DNA of 64,000 nt, from the NCBI RefSeq assembly GCF_000499845.2, contig NC_023759.2, positions 23,024,250 through 23,088,249 of the forward strand, read 5' to 3'. Within the stretch, counting starts at the first letter, position 1. Every line of letters starts with the position of its first letter. The notes below the pieces were generated by a model, which was not told the DNA's origin, ran no database searches, and was given only the letters and a program-made list of their open reading frames with translations. This document shows positions 1-11,468 of this stretch, one piece after another. The position numbers were made by a program, and so were the translations under genes. The DNA comes from Phaseolus vulgaris (taxonomy: Eukaryota > Streptophyta > Magnoliopsida > Fabales > Fabaceae).

Positions 1-1206
1 AGAAGGCAAAATCTACCAAGGAAGGCGGGGACGTCGTAGCCTCCGACGTGCCCACCGTTGCTTCCCTGCCGATCCCTCCACCATCTGCCTCTCCTTCTCC
101 CATTGCTGCGGTTCCGTTAGCCATGGCGTCAACCCCTGCCTCAGCGCGTCCTAACAAAGGGAAAAGGGTGTTGATAGTAGACTCCGACAGCGAAGGCTCG
201 AGTTCTGCTCTGGTTCCTCATAAGAGGAGGGCTACGGGTCTCATTGCCTCACCCGCCGCGCCCCCCCGGCGATGGGAACTCTCTCAGGGACGATCCTCCC
301 AGTGCCACCTCACCGCCGCCTCCGCCAGCCCACGAGGAGCGAGAGGAAAGGATTGACTTGGTTCCCCCACCTTCGCCGTTGCCGCATCGTGACGTAGCTG
401 AAGCGTCGGGCTCCGCCCCTCCTGTATCAGTCCCTGGCTCCACTTCGCGCAAACCCCGGATTCCTCGCTCCATTCATAGGGAGTTGACGCAGGGCTTCAC
501 CGAAGGGATGACGCCGACTGATCCTCAAAAAGGGGGAGGTATGCCTTACTATATGGGGGCCTTCCTGGCGGTGGCAATCAAATGGCGCACTCAGGCTCGA
601 AATGCTATCAAAGGGAGGGAGGTTCTTCGCAAGCTGAGGCAAGAGGTGGTGGCGCTGAAGGAGGAGAAGCAGAACTGGGGACTCAAGGAGGAAGCTTCCC
701 AATCTCTGCTAAGACTGGCCCATGAGGGCAGGGAGGGAGCTGAGGCGTACGCGCGAGAACTGAAACAGGCGCATGCCGCTCAACTAGCCCAGCTCACCTC
801 CTATCAAATCCAAAACATTGGCCTCCAGGAGGCGGCTCTCACATCCGAGGTGCAGCGGAAAAAACTTGATGAGTTGGATGCTGCTTGGGGGCAGAAACTG
901 GGTGAAAAAGAAGACGCCTTGACTGCCAAGGTTGAAGCTTTGAGCCTTCTACAAGCCGAGGCTAATAAGCTCCGGGTGGAGAAGGAATTTCTGGAGAAGC
1001 AATTCACATCCAAGGATTCCAGGATTACCGAACTAGAGGGGGAGGTCCAAGAACTGACTGGGGAGATGGCGGGGGCGTTTGAGGAGGGTTTCCAAGAGGC
1101 TCTGGCCCAGGCGTCCTGCGAGAACGCGGGCATTAATATTTCGAACTGCGACCCCACTCACCATGTCGTCGACGGGAAGGTCGTGCCCATGGACTTGGAA
1201 GACTGA
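1..1206 (+). pseudogene. Family A antisense gene alpha, copy 1: exon 2, left-truncated by window edge, frameshifted
   Basis: C-terminal half of a retrotransposon extra gene, read antisense to the pol at 3493-5389. In order it shows a Pro/Ser-rich linker, a basic nuclear-localisation-like patch (KGKRV...KRRAT, about 160-235), a Gly/aromatic block (GGMPYYMGAFLAVA, near 535), a long Lys/Glu/Leu coiled coil (about 600-1080) and the conserved tail (NISNCDP, then VVDGKVVPMDLED), with TGA at 1204-1206. The frame of bases 3-260 continues in another frame after a run of seven C near 261-268, so one indel in that run disrupts the gene. Exon 1 lies outside the window. The relative at 25885 shows the intact layout. 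The molecular role is unknown; the coiled coil suggests self-association and the basic patch suggests nuclear location. Confidence 0.8.
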
Positions 1207-2538
1207 ACCGCTGTCTCTCACCCGCCACCTTCAGCTTCACGCTTAACTGCTTTATACTTCACCTTCGTTTTTTATTTTATCTGTTAAAACTTGTAATTCT
1301 TTGAACTATCCGTACTCTTGTTACTGATTTGGGGCGTTCGCATGATTGCCTTTATGTCTTTGCCATATACGATTCTGCTTGTGCGATCTCATTCTCATCT
1401 TTTACCTTCGCGCGCTTCGATTATTTTATCTGTGTTCTGCCTATTTCTTTCACTTCGTTAGAGGGCCTTGTATGCCCGGGAGAGGTCACACGCCAATCCT
1501 CACGCCCATGGAGAGGCTCACTTAGTGACGCCGTATCGTCCACGGGATGTCTCTGATACCGAAAGGTCCTTTCCTTGATCCTTAACGCCCAGCGCCCACG
1601 CCTAAGGAGAGGCCTGCTACAGCAGCACCGTATCGTCCCCGGGTGTCTAAAACGCCGAGTGCTCTGGGGGGGGTCTGTTCCCTCCATGGTCTTTCCTTCC
1701 CAAAGGTATCGGGGAACGCCCTGCCAGCGATTCGCTGGCGTTTGGCGGTCTTATCTCCCTCCACAGTCTTTCCTACCTGTGGGTATCGGGGAGGCGACGC
1801 CAGTGACTAACTTTGCCTTCTTTGATTTCGTCTCCCTCCACAGTCTTTCCTACCTGTGGGTATCGGGGAGGCGACGCCAGTTGGTATTTGGGTTGGCGAC
1901 GCCAGTGACGTCTCACGCTGGCGTCCCCCTTCACGTCCTTTCAGGCGACGCCTCGGGCGTTACCTTCACTTCGACATTGACTTTGATTCTTGCCTTGGTC
2001 GACGCCTGATGACAGCGAAGAGCTCAAGGTTTTGTCTGTGCCATCCACGTGGCGCTTCTTGTATGGCTGATGGGACGTTCCGTCATTCGACTTGATCCAC
2101 GTGGCGCTGCTTGTATGGTTGATGGGGCATTCAGTCATTCCATTAAGTTCTGACTCCTGCTGTGCCCCTGACTCACTTTCGACGGCGCATCGTACCACTG
2201 GATATTCTGTTGATACGACGTTTTCTGATTTTAACCAGTGGTGCCAGGGTCATCCTTCCATCTTCTGCCACGTGGACCAATCGTGCGGTGTATCCATTCG
2301 CGTCGTTTGGCGCTCTAACCGCTTTATTTAACTCTTCAAACTCTGAAACTATCCTCATCATTTTCCCACTCTTCATAATCTACTTACGTTCTTTCTTCTT
2401 GCACCCTTCCTTCTTGCACCCTTCTTTCTTGCACCCTTTCATTTTCACAAAGGGTTGTTCCAGCATTCGCTTCCCACGCCCAACTCTTGCATTTCTTGCG
2501 ATCTCTACACTCTTGACAATCCCTGATCTTGTTAAAGA
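1207..2538 (+). other. Family A alpha-beta spacer, copy 1 (hairpin repeats, beta promoter region)
   Basis: Non-coding region between alpha and beta, with counterparts at 28171-29457 and 62305-63646. It holds two copies of a block with ACGCC...GGAGAGG followed by CGTATCGTCC (about 1500-1560 and 1585-1640), three copies of the CTTTCCTAC hairpin (about 1678, 1756, 1831) and several GGCGACGCC units. A TATA-like CTTTATTTAAC near 2322 lies about 215 bp upstream of the beta start and is conserved in copy 2, so beta may have its own promoter. No other gene is visible. Confidence 0.6.
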
Positions 2539-3228
2539 ATGTCTTCTCACGCTGCTTCCTCCAGGGTCCGTCCCAAAGACTTGTACCCTTGGGCCTCGAG
2601 TGAACTTCTTGACGAGCATTCATGCTTGCTCTCAACCAGGGCCATACGGGAACACAAAGGGGATTCGTGTTCCTATGACCACCAGGCCTTCACGAGGAGG
2701 CATGACGACGACATCGTTGTGCTCCCTTGCACTCTAGGGGAGCCAGTATGTGGAGACGAACGGGCCAACGAAGGGGTCCCTTTCTTTTACTTTTACCAGG
2801 TGGTGTTCAAGACCATCGGAGTGCGCTTACCCTTCTCCTGGTTCGAGAAGGAACTGCTGACGGAGATCAACGTTGCTCCGGCCCAGTTATACCCCAACAG
2901 CTGGGCCTTTGTCAAAGCCTTCGACATTCTCTTCGGGTTTTTGGGTTGTGCACCCTTGGTTGACCTCTTTCTTCACTTCTTTGAGGTGAAGAGGCAGAGA
3001 CACAACCTCTGGGTAACTCTCAGCAATGTACCCGGGAGAGTTCTCTTCACACCCTTCCAAAGCTCGTTCACCGGGTGGAAAGGCCGGTTCTTCAAGATCT
3101 GTCGTACTGATCTTGTTCCCGACGCTCTGGATGGGTTTCCGCTGTACTGGGTGAGAGAGGAGAAGGTCCTCAAAGCCAAACCCCTCAAGAAGCTGGGTCC
3201 AAGTGATCAAATAGCTTGCCGGATTCTT
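2539..3228 (+). pseudogene. Family A antisense gene beta, copy 1, truncated exon 1
   Basis: Starts at ATG 2539 and is open to about 3228, where similarity to the intact copy at 29458 stops abruptly after residues CRILA and the sequence runs into GGCGACGCC repeats. Compared with copy 2, about 440 bp covering the exon 1 end, intron and exon 2 are missing. The protein shows the same N-terminal domain as alpha: LYPWASSELLDE, PVCGDERAN, RLPFSWFEKELLTEI, NSWAFVKAF, LFLHFFEVK, WKGRFFKI, GFPLYWV. I recognise this as resembling the putative gypsy-type transposon domain (Pfam PF04195) known from plant Tat-lineage extra ORFs. Function unknown. Confidence 0.8.
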
Positions 3229-3340
3229 GCTGGGCGACGCCATGACTTCTCAGGGGCGACGCCTTCTTTCTGGGCGATGCCATGACCTAGGCGACGCCTT
3301 CTTTCTTGGCGACGCCATGACATAGGCGGCGCATCACATT
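3229..3340 (+). repeat. GGCGACGCC short tandem repeat at the deletion scar
   Basis: About five GGCGACGCC units separated by short CATGACnnn / TTCTTTCTT spacers. The matching block in copy 2 lies at 30584-30665, downstream of an intact beta, so the beta deletion in copy 1 ended in or next to this repeat. Confidence 0.75.
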
Positions 3341-3404
3341 ACTTCAAACAGAGAAAGATAAAGGCTGAAAACCAAGGCACTTCTTTTTCTCAAACTGGTT
3401 TTTC

Positions 3405-3465
3405 CTTTTATTAGGGTGACCTTATTAAAAAACCCCCAAGAGGGAAAAAGAGCGTCCCCTTCAAC
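3405..3465 (-). other. Conserved post-pol non-coding motif (copy 1)
   Basis: On the minus strand this reads as a CACTCTTTTTCCCT-like stretch, then GGGTTTTTTAA, then GGTCACCCTAATAAAA, just downstream of the pol stop. Counterparts sit at about 14415-14470, 23295-23345, 30738-30790 and 43727-43775. It contains an AATAAA-like hexamer and lies between the convergent pol and antisense genes. Confidence 0.6.
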
Positions 3466-3492
3466 TAAATTGTTACATACTGCTTACATAAG

Positions 3493-5389
3493 TCAACTGA
3501 AATAAAATTTTAAGTTGGCTGCATTCCAACTGCGCGGGATGGGGCCTCCATCTAAAGTCTCCAGGTTGTACGAACCGTTGCCCTAAGCCTCAGTAACTCT
3601 GAAGGGCCCGGTCCACTTGGGAGACAGCTTATTCTCCAACTCGTATGGGTGAGCTTTCCTCATCACTAGGTCGCCAACCTGAAACTGTCGCGGCTTTACC
3701 TTAGAGCTATATTGCCGCTCTACTCTTCTCTTCATCGCTTCAGCTTTTATTCTAGCTTCTTCCCTGGCTTCTTCTAGCAGATCCAGGTTTACCCGCCTCT
3801 CTTCATTGGACTCCTCCACCACAAAGTTTTGGAAACGTGGTGAGCTTTCATGTATTTCTACTGGAATCATCGCGTCCGACCCGTACACCAAACTGAAGGG
3901 CGTCTCCATAGTAGAGGATTGGGGCGTGGTGTGATATGCCCATACAATTCTTGGCACCTCTTCCGCCCACGCCCCTTTGGCTTTCTCTAACCTTCTTTTT
4001 AACCCCCTCAGCAGAACTCTGTTTGCCGACTCTACTTGTCCATTGGTCTGGGGGTGTTCAACCGATGCGAACACTTGTTTGATTCCTACTTCAGCACACA
4101 GATTTCTCAACTGCTGACTGGCAAAATGGGTCCCGTTGTCAGATATCAGTCGCCTAGGTACGCCAAAGCGACACACAATGTTTCTCCACACGAAATGCTG
4201 TACCTTATGCGCAGTGATCTGTGCCACGGGCTCCGCCTCTATCCACTTAGTGAAGTATTCGATGGCGACGATCAGATACTTCATCTGCCTGATTGCCAGT
4301 GGGAAAGGGCCCAGGATGTCAATTCCCCATGTATGGAAAGGCCACGGGCTGTATATGGACCGCAACTCTTCTGGCGGCGCCTTGTGCCAGTCGGCGTGCT
4401 TTTGGCATTGCCTACACCGCTGGGTGTGCCGTGCGCAGTCCTCTTTCACTGTTGGCCAGAAGAAGCCTGCGCGTATTACCTTGGAGGCTAAGGATCTTCC
4501 CCCTACGTGGCTTCCGCAGATGCCTTCGTGTAGCTCCGCCATTATCCTGGTGCACTCATCGCCACTGACGCACGTTAGGATAGGGTGAGTGAAACCGTGC
4601 CTGAACAGCACCCCATCCACCAAAGTATATCTTGCGGCATTTCTTTTGACTTTTTTACCCTCTTCAGGGTCCACTGGAAGAGCCCCATCCGCCATGTATC
4701 GCTTATAGGGGGTCATCCAGGTGTCTCCCTTGGACAAAACACATACCTGCATCTGCTCTTCCTCAGGCACACCCGCGTACATGCTGATGCGGGGCGCCCT
4801 CTATGTATCTTGGGTCAAAGAGGAATGACTCCTCGGCCTTCCCCTTGATGTATAAATCTGGAGGGCATCCACCCTGTTATCTTCCACGAATCGACGCGGA
4901 GCTTTGAGAGTCTCCTGGATCACTGTCCTCTGTCTACCCCCGTTGCCTGAGCTGGCCAGCTTTGCGAGCAGGTCAGCTCTGACATTCTGCTCCCTCAGGA
5001 CATGTATCAGCTCAAGAGCGTTGAACGCCCCCTTCAATTACTGGACGTATTTCAGATACGCCGCCATCTGTGGGTCCTTCTCCTGTAACTCACCCGACAC
5101 CTACCCCGTAATCAACTGAGAGTCGCTCTTCACCAGGAGGTTCTGTGCGCCCATCTCCTTGGCCAAGAGCATTCCTGCTATCAGGGCTTCATATTCTGCC
5201 TGATTGTTACTTGCCTTGAAGGCGAAGCGCAGGGCCTGCTCGATCAGTATGCCGTCGGGTCCCTCCAAGACTATTCCCGCACCGCTCCCCTGTTGGTTGA
5301 AAGAGCCATCAACCGAGAGCAACCACTGCGAACTCGCTTCCACCTCTTGCTCGCCTCCGGGCGAAAGTTCTGCTACAAAATCTGCGTAA
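3493..5389 (-). pseudogene. pol: Family A pol 3' part (aRNH and integrase), copy 1, several nonsense codons
   Basis: Minus-strand reading from the LTR junction at 5389 to TGA at 3493-3495, in one frame throughout. It begins in the protease-pol linker (ADFVAELS), then a second, archaeal-type RNase H (SVDGSFNQQG, NQAEYEALIAG, KSDSQL, ADLLAKLAS), then integrase with an N-terminal HHCC zinc region (HEGICGSHVGG, CRQCQKHAD) and a catalytic core (WGIDILGP, LISDNGTHFAS, HPQTNGQVESANR). In-frame stops interrupt it near 5101 (CAG to TAG), 5038 (TAA), 4801 (CAG to TAG) and 3583 (AAG to TAG). RT and everything upstream are replaced by an LTR. Dead copy. Confidence 0.9.
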
Positions 5390-6646
5390 TGTTCTGTCCG
5401 GTTGACCGGGACGTCTTCGTGCGCGACCTCAACCGTCAGCTAGGGACTCCTTCCCACTGGCTGCCTGTGGATTCCTGCAAAAAAGAGGACAAAGAGGCGC
5501 CCTAGCGGCCGTGTGCACTCCGACGCTCAAGTCAGCCAGCAAGAAACACCAAAACTGTCCACCTACGTCTCTGAGCACCGCGTATGGCACTCTGAAGGTG
5601 GTAAAAGAACTGTGTATATGTGTGTGTGTGTTGTCTCTTTCAGGCAAAAATATTCCCCAGTCACTTGTACGTAACCTTGAAGCACGAGCAAGCAACTAGA
5701 GAGTTCTCTGGTAAATTTGCCAAAAGTTCCAACCCCGTTTCCAACATTCCCCGCGCTATTTAAACCTCCCAAGCATTTAAAGCGCCTTAAAGCGCTTTTA
5801 ATCACAAACGTAACGCACTCATTAAAGCGTTTAATTAGAAAACGTAGCGCATTTAAGACGTTGAAACGCTTGGGAGCCATCATAGTGCCTGAACGCTCGA
5901 AACGGAAACTGTATTGAATGACTTTAATTACCTGGCACCTGACCAAGGGGTGTTTCCATTCTGATCTGGCTGTTGTACACGTGAAGGGCCTCACGACGCC
6001 ATGACCCCATCTGGGGGCGCTTCTGCCCACCTGGGGACGTTTCTACGTGTGAGTCCTCCTGCTGGGAGTGCTACTGCGCTAGGGGTGACTTTTTGGGTGC
6101 CAACTCATGCGCCCAACCATCTAGTCACTCACTCTGAGAGCGTATATGCCTTCCTCTCGCACCCTGCACCCGGTTACCCTGGGCGTGACCTTCCTCTTGG
6201 GTCGTATCTGTCCCGAAGGCGTCTCTGGGGCGGCAGGGGTACTTCACGAGTCAGGCTGCCCTACCCTGATGCTATCACTATGGCCTTGAAGCCACCTTTT
6301 CATTCTCTTTATCACTTTCCCGAGCTATCGGGACCTGAGGCCTTCCCACGGTGTCGCTCCCTCCATGGTCTTTCCTACCCATGGGTATCGGGGAACCACA
6401 CTGTGATTGCCTTGTTTTTACACTGTTTCATCTAGCGACGCCCTAGTTGGGCGACGCCTTCACCTGGGCGACGCCTTCACCTGGGCGACGCCTTCACCTA
6501 GGCGACGCCTTGCCTTGGCGACGCTTCCTCTTGGCGATGCTGGCACTTGGCGTCTCTCCACCTAGGCGACGCCTTGCGTTGACTTTGACTCTTCAGCCGT
6601 TGACTTTGACCTTGATTTAGTCAACGCCCGGATACGGGACGGTACA
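5390..6646 (-). repeat. Family A LTR with unrelated sequence on its two sides
   Basis: Complete LTR in minus orientation: on the plus strand it starts TGTTCTGTCCGG and ends ACGGGACGGTACA. The boundaries agree with the solo LTR at 58604-59780. It contains a TTTAAATAG TATA-like box (minus strand, near 5755-5765), the CTTTCCTAC hairpin (near 6360-6395) and a GGCGACGCC minisatellite (6434-6575). Left flank CGTAA and right flank TTGCC differ, so there is no target-site duplication. Left of it is family A pol and right of it is a family B antisense gene. No polypurine tract or primer site adjoins it. The best reading is the product of recombination between two LTRs. Confidence 0.85.
6434..6575 (+). 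repeat. GGCGACGCC minisatellite inside the LTR
   Basis: Degenerate units of about 17 bp with core GGCGACGCC followed by TTCACCTG/A. Unit number differs among the LTRs of the window. Confidence 0.8.
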
Positions 6647-8909
6647 TTGCCCAAGAGGACCTCCCGATCTACTGACCTCTTCTCAAGGTTTTCTACCTTG
6701 GCTGCGTCTGCTTTGATCGACGCCTCCAGGCTAGCCACCTTGAGACGGTGTGGGACCTGCTTGCTCTCCAGCTTAATTTTCTCTTGAGCTAGGAGGTGCA
6801 CCCTATGGCGTAGATCGGTGGCCTCCCTGCGCGCCACCCTCAGCTCAGTGCTCATAGCGTCCTCCACTCTCGAATGGTCGATCTCTGCCAGCATAAGGTT
6901 GCAAGACAACTTCTCCGCCTCGATCCTTATTAGGCGATTCTCCTCTTGGAGCACGGAGATGTTGTCCTGAAGTTTCTGGCTGGAACTCTCCACAGCTTTT
7001 GATATGATGGAGGGGAGGTCCTCTGCCATCATCCTGAGTTTGGCTGTGAAAGGTTCCCAGATTCCCTTAACCGCAAGGGGCAGGTTTGCAACCGCTGTTT
7101 GTGGAGGCGCTAAAGGAGCCTGGTGCTGGCTCTCACCACCGCCCTCTTGGATTGGTTGTTGGGTTGGAGCTTCTTGGCGTGGTGGCGACGAGGGGGACTC
7201 AGTGATGATGATTGGCGAGTTGTGAGCACCTTCATCCCCCCCTGGCGCGGCTTCGGCGATCGAGGCAGTTGAAGGAGGACCCTCTCCAGCGGATATGAAT
7301 GGCGTGGAGGCGCTTGAAGGGTTCTCCATGAAGTTGGGCTCAGCAGCCTCAACCACAGGAAATGCAGCCGCCAAAGGTACTGCTTGAACTGGCGGTGTTG
7401 CAGCTGGGGGAGAAGGCGGTGTTGGAGTGGGAGCTGGTGGTGAAGACGGTGTTGGTGTTGGAAGAGGGGGTGGAGCAGGTGGTGAAGAGGGTGCCACCCT
7501 TCTTCTTTTGGTAATGAGTCCTTCTTCAGTTGCCTCATCGTCCTCTTCTTCATCACTTACCACCTGAGGAGTTTTCCTCTTTGGCTTCCTGAGGATGAGT
7601 TTCTTGCGTTGTTGGGCGGGCAAGGCTTCTGAAGGAGCTGGGCCTTGAGGGGGCGATCTGCCCTGAGCAGCGGCGATCTCCACCACTGAGTTGGGCACAG
7701 TCTGGGAGCCCGACGCCAACCCATGAGCTCGGGCGAGCGCCCTCAATTCGGCTAGTTTGCCTTTACCCAGCATGAGATTTGCATAATGCGAAGGTATACA
7801 GGTCAGCTCAAAGACAAAGATACACACATGGGTAAGTATGCAAGTGAGACAAACAAGTGGTGCAGAAAATAAAGACCAAGTCTAGTGCGCAACAGACAAG
7901 ACGCCCAGTAGCAGATAACAGAGGTGCAGCACAGGGCAATAACTTAGATGTTAAGATAAGCACTAACCTATGCGAGCCTCGAGTTGGCCCTCGAAGAACT
8001 CAAAGGAGATGATCGCAGAAGTGAGAAAGGTAATGTTCGCGGCTGCCACGCTCTTCCAGAAGAGGCACAGGTCCTTGTCCAAAACACCCATGTTGTCGGG
8101 GCTTCTTGGCTTTCTGAAGCTTCCCTTGGAGTCTTTATTTCCCTTGTTTACCCAGTACAAGGAAAGCCGTCGAGCAGCGAAGTGTCCCGATCATTTTGGC
8201 GCACTTGGACGAATTTTCCTTTCCAATCCTTATAAGATTACTGGAAGATAGAAAGGATCGACCTCCCAGCGATTCCATTCAGGCTCACCCAAAGGCGATC
8301 TCCAGGGTTCTTGGCCTCGAACAGGAAGAGGAACATGTCTACCGAGGCCGGTAGTCCCAAATGTGCGCATATAATTTGAAACGCCCGCACGAATGCCCAG
8401 CTGTTGGGATGGAGCTGGGCGGCGGCGATGTCAAGCTCGGTTAGTAGTTCCCGTTCGAAACGGGTAAGGGGGAACCTAAGTTTCACCTTCTTGAATAAGG
8501 TGGTGTACACAAAGCAGAACAACTCGCCGTTGTTCCCTTTGTCATCTGCGCAGACTGGCACGTCGGGGGGGCAAGGCAGCACTGTCAGTTTGTCATCGTG
8601 CTCCTTGTGGAACGAAAGGTTGGGCTCGTCCCCTTTCTTCAATCGAAGCACTGCCACAGCAGAGTTTACTGAGGAAGTCTCCTTCAGTAAAGTTGAAGTG
8701 GCCCATGGGTATAACTTCTTATAGTCTGGGGAAGGAATGGAGGCACCTCCGGCGATGGGTGGAGTTGCCTGAGCAAGGTTGGGGTGAGAGGTTGCAGGCC
8801 TCTCAGCCTGGGAGGAGGAAGCACCAGGTGCTCGCGGTGGGTTATGAGCTTGAGATGGAGGGTTTCGTGACGAGGGAGGAGGATTCGCGGTGGTCTTTGT
8901 TCGAGCCAT
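6647..8909 (-). pseudogene. Family B antisense gene, copy 1 (exon 1, intron, truncated exon 2)
   Basis: Minus-strand gene starting at ATG 8909-8907, preceded by a TTTGCAG acceptor of a leader intron. Exon 1 runs 8909 to 7968 and carries a PF04195-like domain (LYPWATSTLLKE, RFPLTRFERELLTEL, NSWAFVRAF, MFLFLFEAK, GFPLYWV-like). The donor is ATAG|GTTAGT at 7967. The expected acceptor CAG reads CAA near 7780, so it is lost. Exon 2 encodes MLGKGKLAELRALAR, Pro-rich repeats, a basic patch (KRRRVAPS) and a coiled coil; after LLG it is cut by the LTR at 6646. A CAA to TAA stop sits near 8238 and a one-base deletion near 8160. It is related to the copies at 11572 and 35629. Function unknown. Confidence 0.85.
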
Positions 8910-9500
8910 CGCAGGAACTGCAAAGGAAAAAGGAAAAGAAAGGTGAGCGAAGGTTGCAAAGGTCGACTTGATTGTGAACGAAGGATGAAAAAGACGAACG
9001 AACGAAAGTTCGTTATGATGGGAGAAATGAAAGACGAAGCCCTAAGTGCGAAAAGGGAGAAGAAGAAGAAACAACCCACAGTGTATGCACCAGGCAGTTA
9101 ATGGATGATGCGAATCGGTTAAAATGCAGCAAATATCAACAGAAGAAGTAAAGGGAGTACCTTTCGATGATCAGACGAACGCTGAAGGAAGTTGGGGATT
9201 CAGAGAGTTAAAGAGCGTCGTGGGTTTTGCAGAAGAAACTCAGAGCGTTTGAGAAGGCAAAGAGATGATGGAACAGTAGAAATGAAGTGGGTTTAAGGGT
9301 TTTTCAAATGATTTTTGGAAGCGTAAACGACAGCTAAAGATGACCATTGATGAAGCCACGTGTCGGGCGATTGGGAAAGTGTTCGGTGGAGCATCAGGAA
9401 AGCAGAAAGTGCGAACGTTTGGAATTCTGCGCCAGCGCCACGTAGATCGGTAGTGACGTGACTCCTTTAGTCTTTTCGTTGGACAAGTCTTCGCTTAAGA
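8910..9500 (-). promoter_or_regulatory. Leader and promoter region of the family B antisense gene, copy 1
   Basis: About 590 bp between the gene start and the polypurine tract. A leader intron is likely: on the minus strand a donor ATCGAAAG|GTACTC lies near 9160 and the acceptor TTTGCAG just before the ATG. CACGT- and TGACGTG-type motifs lie near 9355-9460. No other gene is visible. Confidence 0.5.
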
Positions 9501-9512
9501 CTGGGGGGCTTA
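9501..9512 (+). other. Polypurine tract of family B, copy 1
   Basis: CTGGGGGGCTTA directly before the LTR start, where plus-strand DNA priming is expected. It is preceded by AAGTCTTCGCTTAAGACT, which can fold into a small hairpin. This marks the following LTR as the 3' LTR. Confidence 0.8.
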
Positions 9513-10402
9513 TGTGCCGCCCTGGTAGTCGGAAGTGATGACGTGGCATCGAGCTATTATATAGGCGTGTTGAGCAGGACACCTGGATGGCAGAAGGGAA
9601 GGAAGTCGGGGGGCTCGTGTAGTCGCCGGTTATTAAGTTGGCGTGCTCCGATCTCCAGCATACCTAAACCGACGGTCACCGGGTTGAAGATGAAGTCGCC
9701 AGATGTGAACCCAGGCGACCAAGTGATTAGAGATCGCCGAAACAAGGACATAGCCGAAGATGAAGTCAGATAGTCATTTCCTAGCTAGCCAGAGGATGAG
9801 CTCGGGAGACAGCTTACCTGAACATACACGGTGAAGCAGGTAGAGTAGATCATGAAGGCGGCCGGCGAGACCACAGGGAAGGTGTGTACGAAGGCACCCG
9901 AACTCGCCACTCAGAAGAGATCACGCTCCAGGGCAACTATGCACTGAGTTGTGTCATGCATAAGTAACTTAGCCGAAAAACCTGAAGAGTAAGAAGTGGC
10001 GCCCAAGTCAAGGATACTCCAGATGGTGACACGTGTACAGCTAGATGCGAGCCACGTGTCCAAATGCGTAACTGTCTGGAGAGAGAAAGTGCCCAGGTAT
10101 ATAAGAGATTCTAACGAACTTCTGAGGTACGCACGTTCAGATTATTTCTTTACGCTTGCGAGTCTTGAGTACATTGAGAGAGAATCTTTGCACGGTTCCT
10201 TAGAGTTCTTGAGTTTTCTCTTAGTAATTGGTGGTTCAGTCGCTGACTGGGCGTCGGAGCGTGATCGGCCGCAGCGGCGCCGTTCTGTCTTTTGCAGGTT
10301 CTTGAGGTGGATCGCGGTGAAGGACGGAGGCTAACACGGTGCAGAAGTCGATCCAGGTTTGACGAGGCAAGGCTCCAGCGTCTTGGTCAGCAGGCAGGAT
10401 CA
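9513..10402 (+). repeat. Family B 3' LTR, copy 1
   Basis: 890 bp, starting TGTGCCGCCCTGG and ending GCAGGCAGGATCA, in plus orientation. A TATA box (AGGTATATAAGAG, about 10092-10104) is followed by the R-U5 signature shared with family A (GCGTCGGAGCG...CGGCCGC...TTTTGCAGG). The other family B LTRs (10749-11468, 38855-39611) are related but not identical. Confidence 0.85.
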
Positions 10403-10748
10403 GTCCAACTTCTCCAAATTGATGTTCTGCTCATCCTCTCCTGTGTTGTTCTTTGAGACTTGAATGCTTCTATGATCAACTTCATCAAACACCACATGAA
10501 CAGATTCTTCTACAGTCATGAGCCTCTTGTTGTAGATCCTATAGGCATGGCTATTTAAGGAATAGCCAATAAAGATTCCATGATCAGCTTTTTCATCAAA
10601 CTTTCCTATATTTTCTTTCCCATTATTCAGAACAAAATAGCTGCATCGAAACACTCTTAGGTTAAAAATGTTTGGCTTCCTTCCATTGAAGAGTTCATAA
10701 GGAGTTTTCTTCAAGATTGGCCTTATTAGCACTATATTAATCACATAG
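10403..10748 (-). pseudogene. Ty1/copia pol fragment
   Basis: About 346 bp reading on the minus strand as copia polyprotein: LIRPILKKTPYELFNGRKP, FRCSYFVLNN, GKFDEKADHGIFIGYS, YRIYNKR, VHVVFDE. This is the integrase C-terminal region and the linker before RT. It is trapped between two oppositely oriented family B LTRs and continues on neither side. Truncated and non-functional. Confidence 0.85.
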
Positions 10749-11468
10749 TGATCCTGCCTGTTGACCGGAACGCTGGAAACTGCCTCGTCAAAGGATCGAC
10801 GTGCGCACCGCTTCTCACCTCCGTTCCTCTTCGAGATCCACCTCAAGAACCAGCAAAGAAACAGAGCGGCGCCGCTGCGGCCGATCGCACTCCAACGCTC
10901 AAGTCAGTGACCGAATCACCAAATACTAAGAGAACAAGAACCGTGCAAATCCTCTCTCACAGTCCGCTCTACAACTCGCAAGCGTAAAGAGTATAAACTG
11001 AACGTGCGTACCTCAGAAAGTCTGTTGAGAACTCTTATATACCTGGTTGTTTTCTCTCTCCTGGCAGTTACAGACCTGGACACGTGGCTTGCATCCAGTC
11101 GTACACGTGCCATCATCTGGAGCCTCCTTGACTTGGCGCTGCTTCTACTCTCATTTTGGCTAAGTTACTTATGCATGGTACTGCCCAGTGCATAGCTAAC
11201 TTGGGAGTGCGATCTCTACTGGAGTTGGCGAGTTAGGGTGTCCTCATACACCTTCCCTGTGGTCTCGCCGGCCGCCTGAGTTCACATCTGGCGACTTCAT
11301 ATTTAACCCGGTGATCGCCTATTCTGATATGCTGGAGATCGGAACACGCCAACTTAATAACTGGCGGCTTCACGAGCCCCCCGACTTCCTTCCCTTCTGC
11401 CAGCCTGGCGCCTTGCCAACATGCCTATACTGTAGCAGGATGCCACGTCATCACTCCCGACTACCAGG
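10749..11468 (-). repeat. Family B LTR, left end of the inverted repeat
   Basis: Plus strand begins TGATCCTGCCTGTTGACC and shows the minus-strand TATA as CTCTTATATACC (about 11033-11046). It ends at CTACCAGGG near 11468, a few bases short of a full LTR end, and is joined directly to intron sequence of the antisense gene. The polypurine tract, leader and exon 1 have been deleted at that junction. Confidence 0.8.
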
